From Microbacterium sp. LWO14-1.2 (GTDB lineage Bacteria; Actinomycetota; Actinomycetes; Actinomycetales; Microbacteriaceae), in assembly GCF_038397715.1 (NCBI RefSeq), contig NZ_CP151633.1, positions 3,348,001-3,412,000 on the forward strand: a stretch of DNA of 64,000 nucleotides, in the 5' to 3' direction. Positions 48,717 through 57,326 of this stretch are shown here, in pieces. The notes below the pieces were generated by a model that saw nothing but the letters and a program-made list of their open reading frames with translations, did no database searches and was not told the DNA's origin. Numbering within the stretch: position 1 is the stretch's first letter; each line of letters begins with the position of its first letter. A program made the translations under genes and the position numbers.

Positions 48717-49894
48717 TGTACGGGACCTTCGGGAAGCATGTGGCGACGGAGCTCGCAGGGATCGAGGAGGCCGGCCTCACCAAGCGCGAGCGCGGCATCC
48801 GCGGTCCGCAGCGGGCCGAGATCACCGCGGACGGTGAGGACGTGCTGAACTTCTGCGCCAACAACTACCTCGGCCTCGCCGACGACCAGCGGATCCTGGA
48901 TGCTGCGAAGTCGGCGCTCGACGAGTGGGGATACGGCCTCGCCAGCGTGCGCTTCATCTGCGGGACCCAGGAGCAGCACCTCGAGCTCGAGCGTCGGCTG
49001 GCGGGCTTCCTCGGCACGGACGACGCGATCCTCTACTCGTCCTGCTTCGACGCCAACGGCGGGGTCTTCGAGACCCTGTTCTCCGCCGAGGACGCGATCA
49101 TCTCGGACGAGTTGAACCACGCGTCGATCATCGACGGCATCCGGCTGTCGAAGGCGCACCGTCTGCGCTATCGCAACCGCGACATGGCCGACCTCGAGGA
49201 ACAGCTGCGGGCGGCATCCGATGCTCGCTTCCGTGTCGTCGTCACGGACGGTGTGTTCTCGATGGACGGATACATCGCACCGCTCGCCGAGATCTGCGAC
49301 CTCGCGGAACGGTACGACGCGCTCGTCTTCGTCGACGACTCGCACGCCGTCGGCTTCGTGGGGGAGAACGGGCGGGGCACCCCGGAGCTGTGCGGGGTCG
49401 CGGACCGCGTCGACATCTACACCGGCACGTTCGGCAAGGCTCTCGGCGGAGCGTCGGGCGGCTACGTCGCCTCGCACGCCGACATCGTGGCGCTGCTGCG
49501 GCAGCGCTCGCGCCCGTACCTCTTCTCGAACACGCTCGCGTCGTCGATCGTGGCCGGCACGCTCACGGCGCTCGACCTCGTGGAAGGCTCGGCGGATCTC
49601 CGGGCGCGGCTGCGGGAGAACGCGGCGCTCTTCCGCGAGCGGATCACGGAGGAGGGTTTCGATCTCCTCCCCGGAGAGCACCCGATCGTGCCGGTGATGT
49701 TCGGCGACGCCGCACTCACCGCGCGCATCGCCGCCGAGATGCAGCGACAGGGCGTGTACGTGACGGCGTTCAGTTTCCCGGTGGTGCCGCGGGGCCTCGC
49801 GCGGATTCGCGTGCAGCTCTCGGCTGCGCACACCGCGGCGCAGATCGAGCGGTGCGTCTCGGCGTTCGTCGCAGCCCGCGCCGCCGTGAGCTGA
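48716..49894 (+). CDS. kbl: Glycine C-acetyltransferase (2-amino-3-ketobutyrate CoA ligase)
   Basis: The 392-residue PLP enzyme cleaves 2-amino-3-ketobutyrate with CoA to glycine and acetyl-CoA. The PLP lysine is K241 in [42 protein letters not shown] and VDDSHAVGF are conserved family blocks. TGATG overlap with tdh shows a two-gene operon. Confidence 0.96.
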   Translation: MYGTFGKHVATELAGIEEAGLTKRERGIRGPQRAEITADGEDVLNFCANNYLGLADDQRILDAAKSALDEWGYGLASVRFICGTQEQHLELERRLAGFLGTDDAILYSSCFDANGGVFETLFSAEDAIISDELNHASIIDGIRLSKAHRLRYRNRDMADLEEQLRAASDARFRVVVTDGVFSMDGYIAPLAEICDLAERYDALVFVDDSHAVGFVGENGRGTPELCGVADRVDIYTGTFGKALGGASGGYVASHADIVALLRQRSRPYLFSNTLASSIVAGTLTALDLVEGSADLRARLRENAALFRERITEEGFDLLPGEHPIVPVMFGDAALTARIAAEMQRQGVYVTAFSFPVVPRGLARIRVQLSAAHTAAQIERCVSAFVAARAAVS

Positions 49895-49910
49895 GCCGAA
49901 CGACAGACTT

Positions 49911-49958
49911 TTGCAAAGGAATCCTTGCAAAGAAATGTTTGCAAGGGTATCTTTGCAT
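49911..49958. promoter_or_regulatory. Four-site operator array overlapping the ArsR-like gene promoter
   Basis: TTGCAA occurs at 49911, 49925 and 49939, and TTGCAT at 49953, exactly 14 nt apart. The middle two form a perfect 9-bp inverted repeat, CCTTGCAAA (49923-49931) and TTTGCAAGG (49938-49946). The last copy overlaps the -10 box TATCTT (49948-49953), so binding should stop transcription. Confidence 0.75.
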
Positions 49959-49960
49959 AC

Positions 49961-50557
49961 ATGACGAATCAGCGAGAGTCCCGCAGCCTCGATGCCGGTG
50001 CACTCAAGGCACTCGCGCATCCTCTGCGAGTGCGCATCTTCGACCTGCTGAGCGAGCGCGGTCCGCAGACCGCCAGCACGCTCGCCGCCCTGGTCGGCGA
50101 GACCTCGGGCTCCATGAGCTATCACCTGCGAGCCCTCGCGGCGCACGACCTGATCCGTGAAGTCGAGGGGCGGGGGACCGCGCGGGAACGATGGTGGGAA
50201 CGCCCGAAGGGCCGGATCGACCTCCCCGGACCCGACGACACCATGACCCCGTCGAACCGCGCCTCGGCCCAGATCGTCACCGCGGAGTTCTTCCGACTGC
50301 GCCACGAGACGCTCCTGGCCTATCTCAACCGCTCCGAAGCCGACATCCCCGAGGAGTGGCGCGACGCCGGCATCATCATGACGACCTACCTCGACCTCAC
50401 GGCCGAACAGATGAGCGAGCTCAAAGCCGAGCTGACAGCGGTCGTCGACCGGGTCGTCGATCGCTACCAGGGCCAGACCGGGCCGGACGTTCGCCGGGTG
50501 ACGCTCCGCACAGAGCTCTTCGACCTGCCCGCCGACGCGCGAACGGAGGAATCATGA
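49961..50557 (+). CDS. ArsR-like winged-helix transcriptional regulator
   Basis: The 198-residue protein has an ArsR-type HTH_20 domain near its N-terminus (LKALAHPLRVRIFDLLSERG; SGSMSYHLRALAAHDLI), then a helical C-terminal half (about 95-190) of unknown ligand. No metal-binding CxC pair is seen, so it is not a classical metal sensor. The ATG at 49961 lies 7 nt after TATCTT and is probably leaderless; an earlier in-frame ATG at 49925 falls inside the operator. Autorepression is likely. A small gene follows with 4-nt overlap. Confidence 0.88.
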   Translation: MTNQRESRSLDAGALKALAHPLRVRIFDLLSERGPQTASTLAALVGETSGSMSYHLRALAAHDLIREVEGRGTARERWWERPKGRIDLPGPDDTMTPSNRASAQIVTAEFFRLRHETLLAYLNRSEADIPEEWRDAGIIMTTYLDLTAEQMSELKAELTAVVDRVVDRYQGQTGPDVRRVTLRTELFDLPADARTEES

Positions 50558-50772
50558 CCAGCGCGACCCTGCACCTCGCGGCACCGACTGTCGTCGAACG
50601 CCGCATCCTCACCCTCGCCCGGCACCTCGAGGCGTTCGTCGAGCACCGCATCGCGGCGCGTGCCGAGCGCCGGGAGATCGCACTCGACCTCCTGCGCGAG
50701 CAGCAGGCGCGTCGCCAGGACCCCCGGGCCGTCGAGCACCTGCTCGCGCAGATGGGCGTGCCCGGGAGGTGA
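50554..50772 (+). CDS. Small helical protein partner of the ArsR-like gene, unknown
   Basis: The 72-residue protein is Arg/Ala/Leu-rich and looks entirely helical (RRILTLARHLEAFVEHRIAA; LDLLREQQARRQD). It has no Cys, signal or membrane segment. It overlaps the regulator stop (ATGA), so it is made together with it, and may modify or extend the regulator. I recognise no family. Confidence 0.6.
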   Translation: MTSATLHLAAPTVVERRILTLARHLEAFVEHRIAARAERREIALDLLREQQARRQDPRAVEHLLAQMGVPGR

Positions 50773-50780
50773 GGCGAGCG

Positions 50781-50880
50781 GTGAGGCGCGTTTCGTCTCG
50801 CTTCGCTCGCTAAACGACCCGTGGGGGTGAGGGGCGTTTCGTCTCGCTTCGCTCGCTCGACGACCCGTGGGGGTGAGGCG
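50781..50880. repeat. 46-bp tandem repeat
   Basis: Two nearly identical copies starting at 50781 and 50827, with the start of a third at 50873. Each has GTGAGG, then GCGTTTCGTCTCGCTTCGCT, CGCT and ACGACCCGTGGGG. The element lies between two genes converging on it, without any reading frame of its own. Confidence 0.8.
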
Positions 50881-50909
50881 CCCCTGAGGTGCGGCGTCCC
50901 GGGCTCGAA

Positions 50910-51128
50910 TCAGTCCTCGAACGGGCGGGCGACGACCTCGCCGGATGCCGTCTGCACGACCTCCCAGCCGGCATCGAGCTCGGCGATCGCCCGGCCCTCG
51001 AGCCACGTGAGCGTCCAGTGACCGGTGAGTCCCTTGGACTCCACCTCGGCGATCGCGGGGTGGAGCGCGGACGGCACGGACGCCGGCGGCTCCGCCCCGG
51101 TCGACCAGCGGGTGCCCAGCTGCATCAT
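50910..51128 (-). CDS. Small protein coupled to valS, unknown
   Basis: The 72-residue protein has no recognised domain. It contains LTGHWTLTWLEGRAIAELDAGWEVV, read here in two parts: LTGHWTLTWLEGRA and AELDAGWEVV. It starts with ATG-ATG overlapping the valS stop by 4 nt. No signal peptide, Cys or membrane helix is present. Its role is probably linked to valS only by co-expression. Confidence 0.6.
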   Translation of the reverse strand: MMQLGTRWSTGAEPPASVPSALHPAIAEVESKGLTGHWTLTWLEGRAIAELDAGWEVVQTASGEVVARPFED

Positions 51129-53731
51129 GCCTCCTCGGCCGGCGCGAGCTCGATCGTGACGGCGAACTCCGCCGCTTCGGTGAACTCGAGTTCGGCGATG
51201 CGTCCGACCGCGCGCAGATCGTCGGCGGCAGCGCGCAGCGCGTCCAGCTTCGCGGCGGGCGCCGCGATCTCGGCCCGCGAGACGGGGGTCTTCTGCGAGG
51301 CCTTCGCCTCGGTCTTGGCCCGGCGGATGCCGATCAGGGCCTCGCTGGCCGCGGAGAGCACCGCGATGTCGCCGTCGATGCGCAGCGGCTCCGGCCACGC
51401 GGCCGTGTGCACGGATCCCTCCTCGAACCACGACCACACCTCTTCGGTCGCGAAGGAGATGACCGGCGCCAGCAGGCGCAGCAGTGTCGACAGGGCGAGG
51501 CGCAGCGCGAGCGCGGCCGAAGCCTGTCCCACATCGGCCTGGTTGTAGGCGCGCTCCTTGACGAGCTCGAGGTAGTCGTCGCAGAAGGTCCAGAAGAAGG
51601 CCTCGGTGACCTCGAGGGCCTTGGCCTGGTCGTAGTTCTCGAACGCCTTCGTCGCCTCGACCACGACGGCGTCGAGCGCCGTCAGCATCGACGCGTCCAG
51701 GGCGTGCGTCACCTGCGCCCCCTCCGGCACCGGGAACGACAGTACGAACTTCGCGGCGTTGAGCACCTTAATCGCCAGACGGCGTCCGATCTTCACCTGC
51801 GTCGGGTTCTGCGGGTCGAACGCCGCGTCCATGCCGAGGCGGCTCGATGCGGCCCAGTAGCGCACGGCATCCGAACCGTGGGCATCGAGGATGTCGGCCG
51901 GGGTCACCACGTTGCCCTTGGACTTCGACATCTTCTTGCGGTCGGGGTCGACGATGAAGCCTGAGATCGCCGCGTTGCGCCACGGCGAGCGCCCGTCTTC
52001 GAGGGTCGAGCGCAGCATGGTCGAGAACAGCCAGGTGCGGATGATGTCCTGCCCCTGCGGGCGCAGGTCGAACGGCGAGGTGAGCTGCCACAGCTCCTCG
52101 TCGCGCTGCCATCCTCCGGCGAGCTGGGGCGTCAGGGACGACGTCGCCCACGTGTCGAGGATGTCGGCCTCGGCGTCGAATCCGCCCGGCACTCCGCGCT
52201 GGTCCTCCGAGTAGCCGGCGGGCACATCGGTGGTGGGGTCGATCGGCAGCGCGGCGTGATCGGGTGTGAGCACACGGTCGTAGTCGCGCTCGCCGTTCTC
52301 GTCGAGGCCGTACCAGAGCGGGATCGGCACACCGAAGAAGCGCTGGCGCGACACGAGCCAGTCGCCCGTGAGGCCGCCGACCCAGTTCTCGTAGCGCACA
52401 CGCATGAAGTCGGGGTGCCACGACAGCTCCGTGCCGTGCGCGAGCAGCTCGTCGCGGAGTTCGCCGTCGCGGGCTCCGTTGCGGATGTACCACTGGCGCG
52501 TGGACACGATCTCGAGCGGGCGGTCGCCCTTCTCGAAGAACTTCACGGCGTGGTTGAAAGGCTTGCCGACGGCGGTCATGTCGCCCGTCTCCTGCAGCTT
52601 CTCGACGATCGCCTTGCGAGCGGAGAACACGGTCTTGCCGGCGAGCTCGGCGGCGTACCAGTCGGCGGCCTCCGCGTTCGCCACGATCGACGGGGCGGTC
52701 GGGAGGAAGCGTCCGTCGAGACCGATCGTCGTCATGTTGGGCAGGTCGTGACCGTCGGCGGTGCGCAGTTCGCGCCACCAGATGATGTCGGTCACGTCGC
52801 CGAAGGTGCAGACCATCGCGGCGCCGGTGCCCTTGTCGGGCTGGGCGAGGTGGTGGCCGTGGATCTCGATCTCGGCACCGAAGAACGGCGTCCGCACCTT
52901 GGTGCCGATCAGGTGCTTGTGCGGGCCCTCCGGGTGCGTCACGATCGCGATGCACGCGGGGAGCAGCTCCGGACGGGTGGTCTCGATCGTGATCGAGCCC
53001 GAGTCGTCGGCGAAGGGGAAATCGATCGTGTGGTAGGCGGCCTGCTGGTCGCGGTCCTCGAGCTCCGCCTGCGCGATCGCCGAGCGGAAGTCGATGTCCC
53101 ACAGCGTGGGCGCGAGGGACTGATAGGCCTCGCCGCGCTCCAGGTTGCGGAGGAAGGCGAGCTGGCTCTGACGGATCGTGTCGTCGGAGATGGTGCGGTA
53201 CGTCTGGGTCCAGTCGACGCTGAGACCGAGCTGACGGAACAGCGCCTCGAACTGCTTCTCGTCCTCGACGGTCAGGCGCTCGCACAGCTCGATGAAGTTA
53301 CGGCGGCTGATCGGCACCTGGTCGGCGGCGCGGCTCGACTTGTTGTCGCCGCCCTCGAACGGGGGAGTGAAGTCCGGGTCGTACGGGAGCGACGGGTCGC
53401 AGCGCACGCCGTAGTAGTTCTGCACGCGGCGCTCGGTGGGGAGGCCGTTGTCGTCCCAGCCCATCGGGTAGAACACCGTCTTGCCGCGCATGCGCTCGTA
53501 GCGGGCCTTCACGTCGGTGTGCGTGTACGAGAACACGTGGCCGATGTGGAGGCTGCCGGACGCCGTCGGCGGCGGAGTGTCGATCGAGTAGACGCCGTCG
53601 CGGCCCGCCTGCGCGGCGCGGATGCGGTCGAACAGGTACGTGCCCCGCTCGGACCACGCTTCGCCCCACTTCGCTTCGAGGCCTTCGAGTACGGGCTTGT
53701 CAGGGATCTGAGAGAGTGCGGACTCGGACAT
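51125..53731 (-). CDS. valS: Valyl-tRNA synthetase
   Basis: The 868-residue class I synthetase has the HIGH signature in GSLHIGHVFSYTHTD, then YPMGWDDNGLPTERRVQ, the editing domain, KMSKS in RKKMSKSKGNVVTP and an anticodon-binding helical domain. The C-terminal coiled coil is short. The ATG at 53731 follows GAGGAG; the 35 extra residues of the longer frame are leader sequence. It is divergent from the peptide importer operon. Confidence 0.97.
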   Translation of the reverse strand: MSESALSQIPDKPVLEGLEAKWGEAWSERGTYLFDRIRAAQAGRDGVYSIDTPPPTASGSLHIGHVFSYTHTDVKARYERMRGKTVFYPMGWDDNGLPTERRVQNYYGVRCDPSLPYDPDFTPPFEGGDNKSSRAADQVPISRRNFIELCERLTVEDEKQFEALFRQLGLSVDWTQTYRTISDDTIRQSQLAFLRNLERGEAYQSLAPTLWDIDFRSAIAQAELEDRDQQAAYHTIDFPFADDSGSITIETTRPELLPACIAIVTHPEGPHKHLIGTKVRTPFFGAEIEIHGHHLAQPDKGTGAAMVCTFGDVTDIIWWRELRTADGHDLPNMTTIGLDGRFLPTAPSIVANAEAADWYAAELAGKTVFSARKAIVEKLQETGDMTAVGKPFNHAVKFFEKGDRPLEIVSTRQWYIRNGARDGELRDELLAHGTELSWHPDFMRVRYENWVGGLTGDWLVSRQRFFGVPIPLWYGLDENGERDYDRVLTPDHAALPIDPTTDVPAGYSEDQRGVPGGFDAEADILDTWATSSLTPQLAGGWQRDEELWQLTSPFDLRPQGQDIIRTWLFSTMLRSTLEDGRSPWRNAAISGFIVDPDRKKMSKSKGNVVTPADILDAHGSDAVRYWAASSRLGMDAAFDPQNPTQVKIGRRLAIKVLNAAKFVLSFPVPEGAQVTHALDASMLTALDAVVVEATKAFENYDQAKALEVTEAFFWTFCDDYLELVKERAYNQADVGQASAALALRLALSTLLRLLAPVISFATEEVWSWFEEGSVHTAAWPEPLRIDGDIAVLSAASEALIGIRRAKTEAKASQKTPVSRAEIAAPAAKLDALRAAADDLRAVGRIAELEFTEAAEFAVTIELAPAEEA

Positions 53732-53795
53732 GGAGGTCTCCTCGAGCGATGTATGCGGCACTGTGTGAGCGTGCCTGAGTGTGGGTTGTGGCTCC

Positions 53796-53801
53796 AGTGT
53801 A
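53796..53801 (-). promoter_or_regulatory. Candidate -10 box of valS
   Basis: Minus-strand TACACT followed by GG, giving a leader of about 58 nt. I saw no T-box sequence in it. Confidence 0.45.
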
Positions 53802-53859
53802 CCGATCGCCGTCGTGCGGGGCCCCTGCGTGCACATCGACCGAGTCCAAGAATCGGCAA

Positions 53860-53865
53860 TACACT
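53860..53865 (+). promoter_or_regulatory. Candidate -10 box of the peptide importer operon
   Basis: TACACT followed by GG, the mirror of the valS -10 box 58 nt away. TCGACC at 53836-53841 may be a weak -35 element with an 18-nt spacer. Confidence 0.45.
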
Positions 53866-53900
53866 GGATTCATCCCGACCCGTTCTTCCGAGGAATAGCC

Positions 53901-55511
53901 ATGCCCGCACACCCCGCACGTCGCGTTCTTCCCCTCGTCGCCCTCAGCGCGGTCACCGCGCTGGCGCTGAGCGCCTGCTCCACCGGCGCATCCGACTCAG
54001 AAGGCGCAGAGCTCGTGTGGTCGATCGAGGGCGCCAACCTCGCCGCGGGGCACATGGATCCCCAGGTGAGCCAGCTCGACGTGTCGGGGATGGTGCAGCG
54101 CGCCGTGCTCGACTCCCTCGTCTTCCAGGAGGCGGACGGATCGTTCACGCCCTGGCTCGCCACGGAGTGGGAGGTGTCGGACGACAGCACCGAGTACACC
54201 TTCGTCCTCCGCGACGATGTGACGTTCACCGACGGCGAGCCCTTCGACGCCGCAGCGGTCAAGGCGAACTTCGACCGCATCGTCGACCCCGAGACGGAGT
54301 CCGCCCAGGCGGCGAGCATGCTCGGAGCGGACTTCTACGAAGGCACCGAGGTCATCGACGAGCACACCGTGAAAGTGTCGTTCACGCAGCCGTACGCCCC
54401 GTTCCTCCAGGCGGCGAGCACGCCGCAGCTCGGGTTCTACTCGCCGGCCGTGCTCGAGGAGTCCGCCGGCCAGCTCAAGGCGGGTGGCCCCGGCATCACG
54501 GTCGGCACCGGCCCCTACGAGCTCACCGAGTACACGCCCGACCAGGAGATCGTCTACACACGCAACGACGACTACGCCTGGGGGCCGCACGGCGAGAAGG
54601 CCCCCGAAGTCGAGACGCTGCGCGTCGAGATCCAGCCGGAGGCCTCGGTGCGAACCGGCGTGGTGCAGAGTGGCGAGGCCGACATCGCGAGCAACATCCC
54701 GCCGAACCTCGCCGGTGACCTCGGCGACGGGATCACGGTCGACTCCGTCGAGTACCCCGGGCTGCCCTACTCGCTGTACCTCAACGAGAAGTACGGTGTC
54801 TTCGCCGACGAGAAGGTGCGGCAGGCGTTCGCCCGGGGCATCGACGTCGACGCCGCGGTCGAGGAGATCTTCTTCGGTCAGTTCCCGCGGGCGTGGAGCA
54901 TCCTCGGCCCGACCACTCCCGGCTACGACGCGGCGCTCGAGGACAGCTGGCCCTATGACCCCGAGGCGGCGAATGCGCTGCTCGACGAGGCCGGATGGAC
55001 GGAGCGCGACGCCGACGGCATCCGCATGAAGGACGGTCAGCCGCTCTCGGTGCGCTGGATCGCCTACACGCCCGTCCCCGACGACCGTGCGGCTCTCGCC
55101 AACGCGATCCAGTCCGACCTGAAGGCGATCGGCATCGACGTCGTCCGCGAGGTCCTGGAGCCCGGCGCGTACAACGAGCAGTACGGACCCAAGACCTTCG
55201 ACCTGACCGACTGGGGCTTCTCGGGCGTCGACCCCGACCTGCTGCGCAACCACCTGCACACCGACGGGTTCCAGAACGCCTCGCAGGTCTCCGACCCCGA
55301 GGTCGACGGTCTGCTCGAGCAGGCCGTCGCCACGAGCGACCAGGGCCAGCGCGACGCGCTGTACGTGCAGCTGCAGGAGTGGAACGCCACCCACCAGGCG
55401 ATCGTGCCGCTGTACGTGCCGTCGGCGATCACGGCCGTCGGCGAGCGCGTCAGCGGTCTGCAGTACGACCTGTACGGGCGGCCGCTGTTCTACGATGTGA
55501 GCGTCGACTGA
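53901..55511 (+). CDS. ABC importer solute-binding lipoprotein, peptide/nickel family
   Basis: The 536-residue protein has a signal peptide with lipobox LSAC and lipidated C26. The family-5 fold is shown by EYTFVLRDDVTFTDGEPFDA, TVKVSFTQPYAPFL, GTGPYELTEYTPDQEI and a C-terminal LQYDLYGRPLFYD. Such proteins bind short peptides, nickel or similar. GAGGA precedes the ATG. It heads a four-gene importer operon. Which ligand it binds is not decided by sequence. Confidence 0.93.
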   Translation: MPAHPARRVLPLVALSAVTALALSACSTGASDSEGAELVWSIEGANLAAGHMDPQVSQLDVSGMVQRAVLDSLVFQEADGSFTPWLATEWEVSDDSTEYTFVLRDDVTFTDGEPFDAAAVKANFDRIVDPETESAQAASMLGADFYEGTEVIDEHTVKVSFTQPYAPFLQAASTPQLGFYSPAVLEESAGQLKAGGPGITVGTGPYELTEYTPDQEIVYTRNDDYAWGPHGEKAPEVETLRVEIQPEASVRTGVVQSGEADIASNIPPNLAGDLGDGITVDSVEYPGLPYSLYLNEKYGVFADEKVRQAFARGIDVDAAVEEIFFGQFPRAWSILGPTTPGYDAALEDSWPYDPEAANALLDEAGWTERDADGIRMKDGQPLSVRWIAYTPVPDDRAALANAIQSDLKAIGIDVVREVLEPGAYNEQYGPKTFDLTDWGFSGVDPDLLRNHLHTDGFQNASQVSDPEVDGLLEQAVATSDQGQRDALYVQLQEWNATHQAIVPLYVPSAITAVGERVSGLQYDLYGRPLFYDVSVD

Positions 55512-55548
55512 CCGGGATCGGTCGCTGAGCGATCGGAGCGGGACGAAC

Positions 55549-56517
55549 GTGAAGGCTGCGCTGTTCCGGATCGCGGGACTCGCGGCATCCGTCGTGGTGG
55601 TTCTCTGGGGAGCGGCCACTCTCGCCTTCTTGGCGTTCCGGGTGATCCCCGGGGATCCGGTGTCGGTCATGCTCGGACCGCAGGCCCAGGTGAGCGAGGC
55701 CGTGAAGGACGGCATCCGGGCGGAACTCGGACTCGACCGTCCGCCGTTCGAGCAGTACCTCTCCTTCATCGGACAGCTCGCCCGGGGCGACCTCGGGGAG
55801 TCGTACCAGCTGCGGATGCCGGTGACCGAGGTGATCGGCCGGCAGCTCGGCGCCACGCTGCAGCTGTCAGCGCTGGCGCTGCTCATCGCGGTGGTGCTCG
55901 CGCTCGCCGTCACGCTGCTCGTGCGCGGCCGGGTGGGGCGTTCGGTCGCCGCCGGTGTCGAGCTCGTCATCCTGTCGTCCCCCGTGTTCTGGATCGGCCT
56001 CGTGCTGCTGAGCGTGTTCGCCTTCGGGCTCGGATGGTTCCCCGTCTCCGGTGCGCGCAACCCCGCGACGATCGTGCTGCCGGCGGTCACGCTGGCTCTC
56101 CCGGTCGCGGCGCTGCTCAGCCAGGTCCTGCGCGACGGGCTCACCCAGGCGGAGCGGATGCCGTTCGCCGAGACCGTCCGCGCGCGGGGCGCCAGTGCCG
56201 GCTGGTTCACGCTGCGGCACGGACTTCGCCACGGAGCGGCAGGCGCGATCACGCTCGCCGCCTATCTCACGGGTTCCGTGCTCGGCGGTGCGGTGCTCGT
56301 CGAGACCGTGTTCGCGCGGTCGGGGCTGGGCCGCGTCACTCTCGCGGCGATCAGCAACCGCGACCTTCCCGTGATCACCGGCATCATCCTGCTCAGCGCT
56401 GTCGTGTTCGTCGTCGTGAACCTCGTCGTCGAGCTGCTGCATCCGCTCATCGACCCGCGGCTGCGCACACACCGGGCGCGTGCAGCGGGGCGCCCCTCGA
56501 CGGCGGTGCTCCGGTGA
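55549..56517 (+). CDS. ABC importer permease, DppB/OppB-like
   Basis: The 322-residue protein starts with the family hallmark helix and FRVIPGDPVSVMLGPQA, followed by about six helices and the coupling loop AETVRARGASAGWFTLRHGLR. The GTG at 55549 is preceded by GGAG with adequate spacing. Pairs with the next permease. Confidence 0.92.
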   Translation: MKAALFRIAGLAASVVVVLWGAATLAFLAFRVIPGDPVSVMLGPQAQVSEAVKDGIRAELGLDRPPFEQYLSFIGQLARGDLGESYQLRMPVTEVIGRQLGATLQLSALALLIAVVLALAVTLLVRGRVGRSVAAGVELVILSSPVFWIGLVLLSVFAFGLGWFPVSGARNPATIVLPAVTLALPVAALLSQVLRDGLTQAERMPFAETVRARGASAGWFTLRHGLRHGAAGAITLAAYLTGSVLGGAVLVETVFARSGLGRVTLAAISNRDLPVITGIILLSAVVFVVVNLVVELLHPLIDPRLRTHRARAAGRPSTAVLR

Positions 56518-57326
56518 GGCGTGCTCAGGCCGTGCTGCTGTGGTGCGCGGTCGCCGTCCTCGCCGTGCTGGCGTTCGCCGCGCTGTTCCCCTCGCTCCTG
56601 TCGACGCACGACCCGCTGCAGACCGACGTGCGCGCGGCGCTGCAGCCGCCGAGCGCCGATCACCTCTTCGGCACGGACCAGAGCGGCCGCGACGTGTTCT
56701 CGCGCGTGGTCCACGGGGCGGGCCGCTCCATCGGCATCGGACTGCTGGCGACCGCGATCGCCCTCGTCGCCGGACTCATCGTCGGCGCCCTGGCCGGGGT
56801 CGCGCCGCGCGCCGTGGACACCGGTCTGATGCGCGTGAACGACGTGCTCATGGCGTTCCCGGAGTTCCTCGTCGCGCTCGTCGTCATCGCCGTGCTCGGC
56901 CCCGGTGCGGTCAACATCGCCGTCGCGGTGACCCTCGCCGCCGTGCCGGTGTACGTCCGTCTCGCCCGCGTCCAGACCCGCGTCCTGCGCGGGATGGAGC
57001 ACGTCGAGGCCGCTCGCATCCTGGGGGTCGCCCCGGTCACGGCGTTCGTGCGTCATGTCGCGCCCGGCGTGCTGGGCTCGCTGAGCGTGCTCGCGACCAT
57101 CGGCATCGGATCCAGCATCCTCGCCGCGGCGGGGCTGAGCTTCCTCGGGCTCGGCCCGTCCGAACCGACGCCCGAATGGGGCCTGATGCTCGCCGGTGGT
57201 CGCAACGTGCTCGGGCAGGCGTGGTGGATCGCGGTGTTCCCGGGGATCGCCATCACCGTGACGGTGGTCGCCGCGACGATCGTCGGGCGCACCCTCCGCG
57301 CGCGGGCCGAAGGGCGGACGACGTGA
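56514..57326 (+). CDS. ABC importer permease, DppC/OppC-like
   Basis: The 270-residue protein shows HLFGTDQSGRDVFSRVVHGAG, the DppC-type signature before the first core helix, and the coupling loop HVEAARILGVAPVTAFVRHV. It starts at GTG overlapping the previous stop (GTGA). Slightly shorter at the N-terminus than typical DppC, which has about 20 more residues. Confidence 0.92.
   Translation: MRRAQAVLLWCAVAVLAVLAFAALFPSLLSTHDPLQTDVRAALQPPSADHLFGTDQSGRDVFSRVVHGAGRSIGIGLLATAIALVAGLIVGALAGVAPRAVDTGLMRVNDVLMAFPEFLVALVVIAVLGPGAVNIAVAVTLAAVPVYVRLARVQTRVLRGMEHVEAARILGVAPVTAFVRHVAPGVLGSLSVLATIGIGSSILAAAGLSFLGLGPSEPTPEWGLMLAGGRNVLGQAWWIAVFPGIAITVTVVAATIVGRTLRARAEGRTT

Noticed and set aside
50781..50880. 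CRISPR array
   Set aside because: Only two full copies of a 46-bp unit without unique spacers and no cas gene.
53732..53836. T-box in the valS leader
   Set aside because: No TGGN core with flanking ACCGCGG and no valine specifier loop; the leader is too short.
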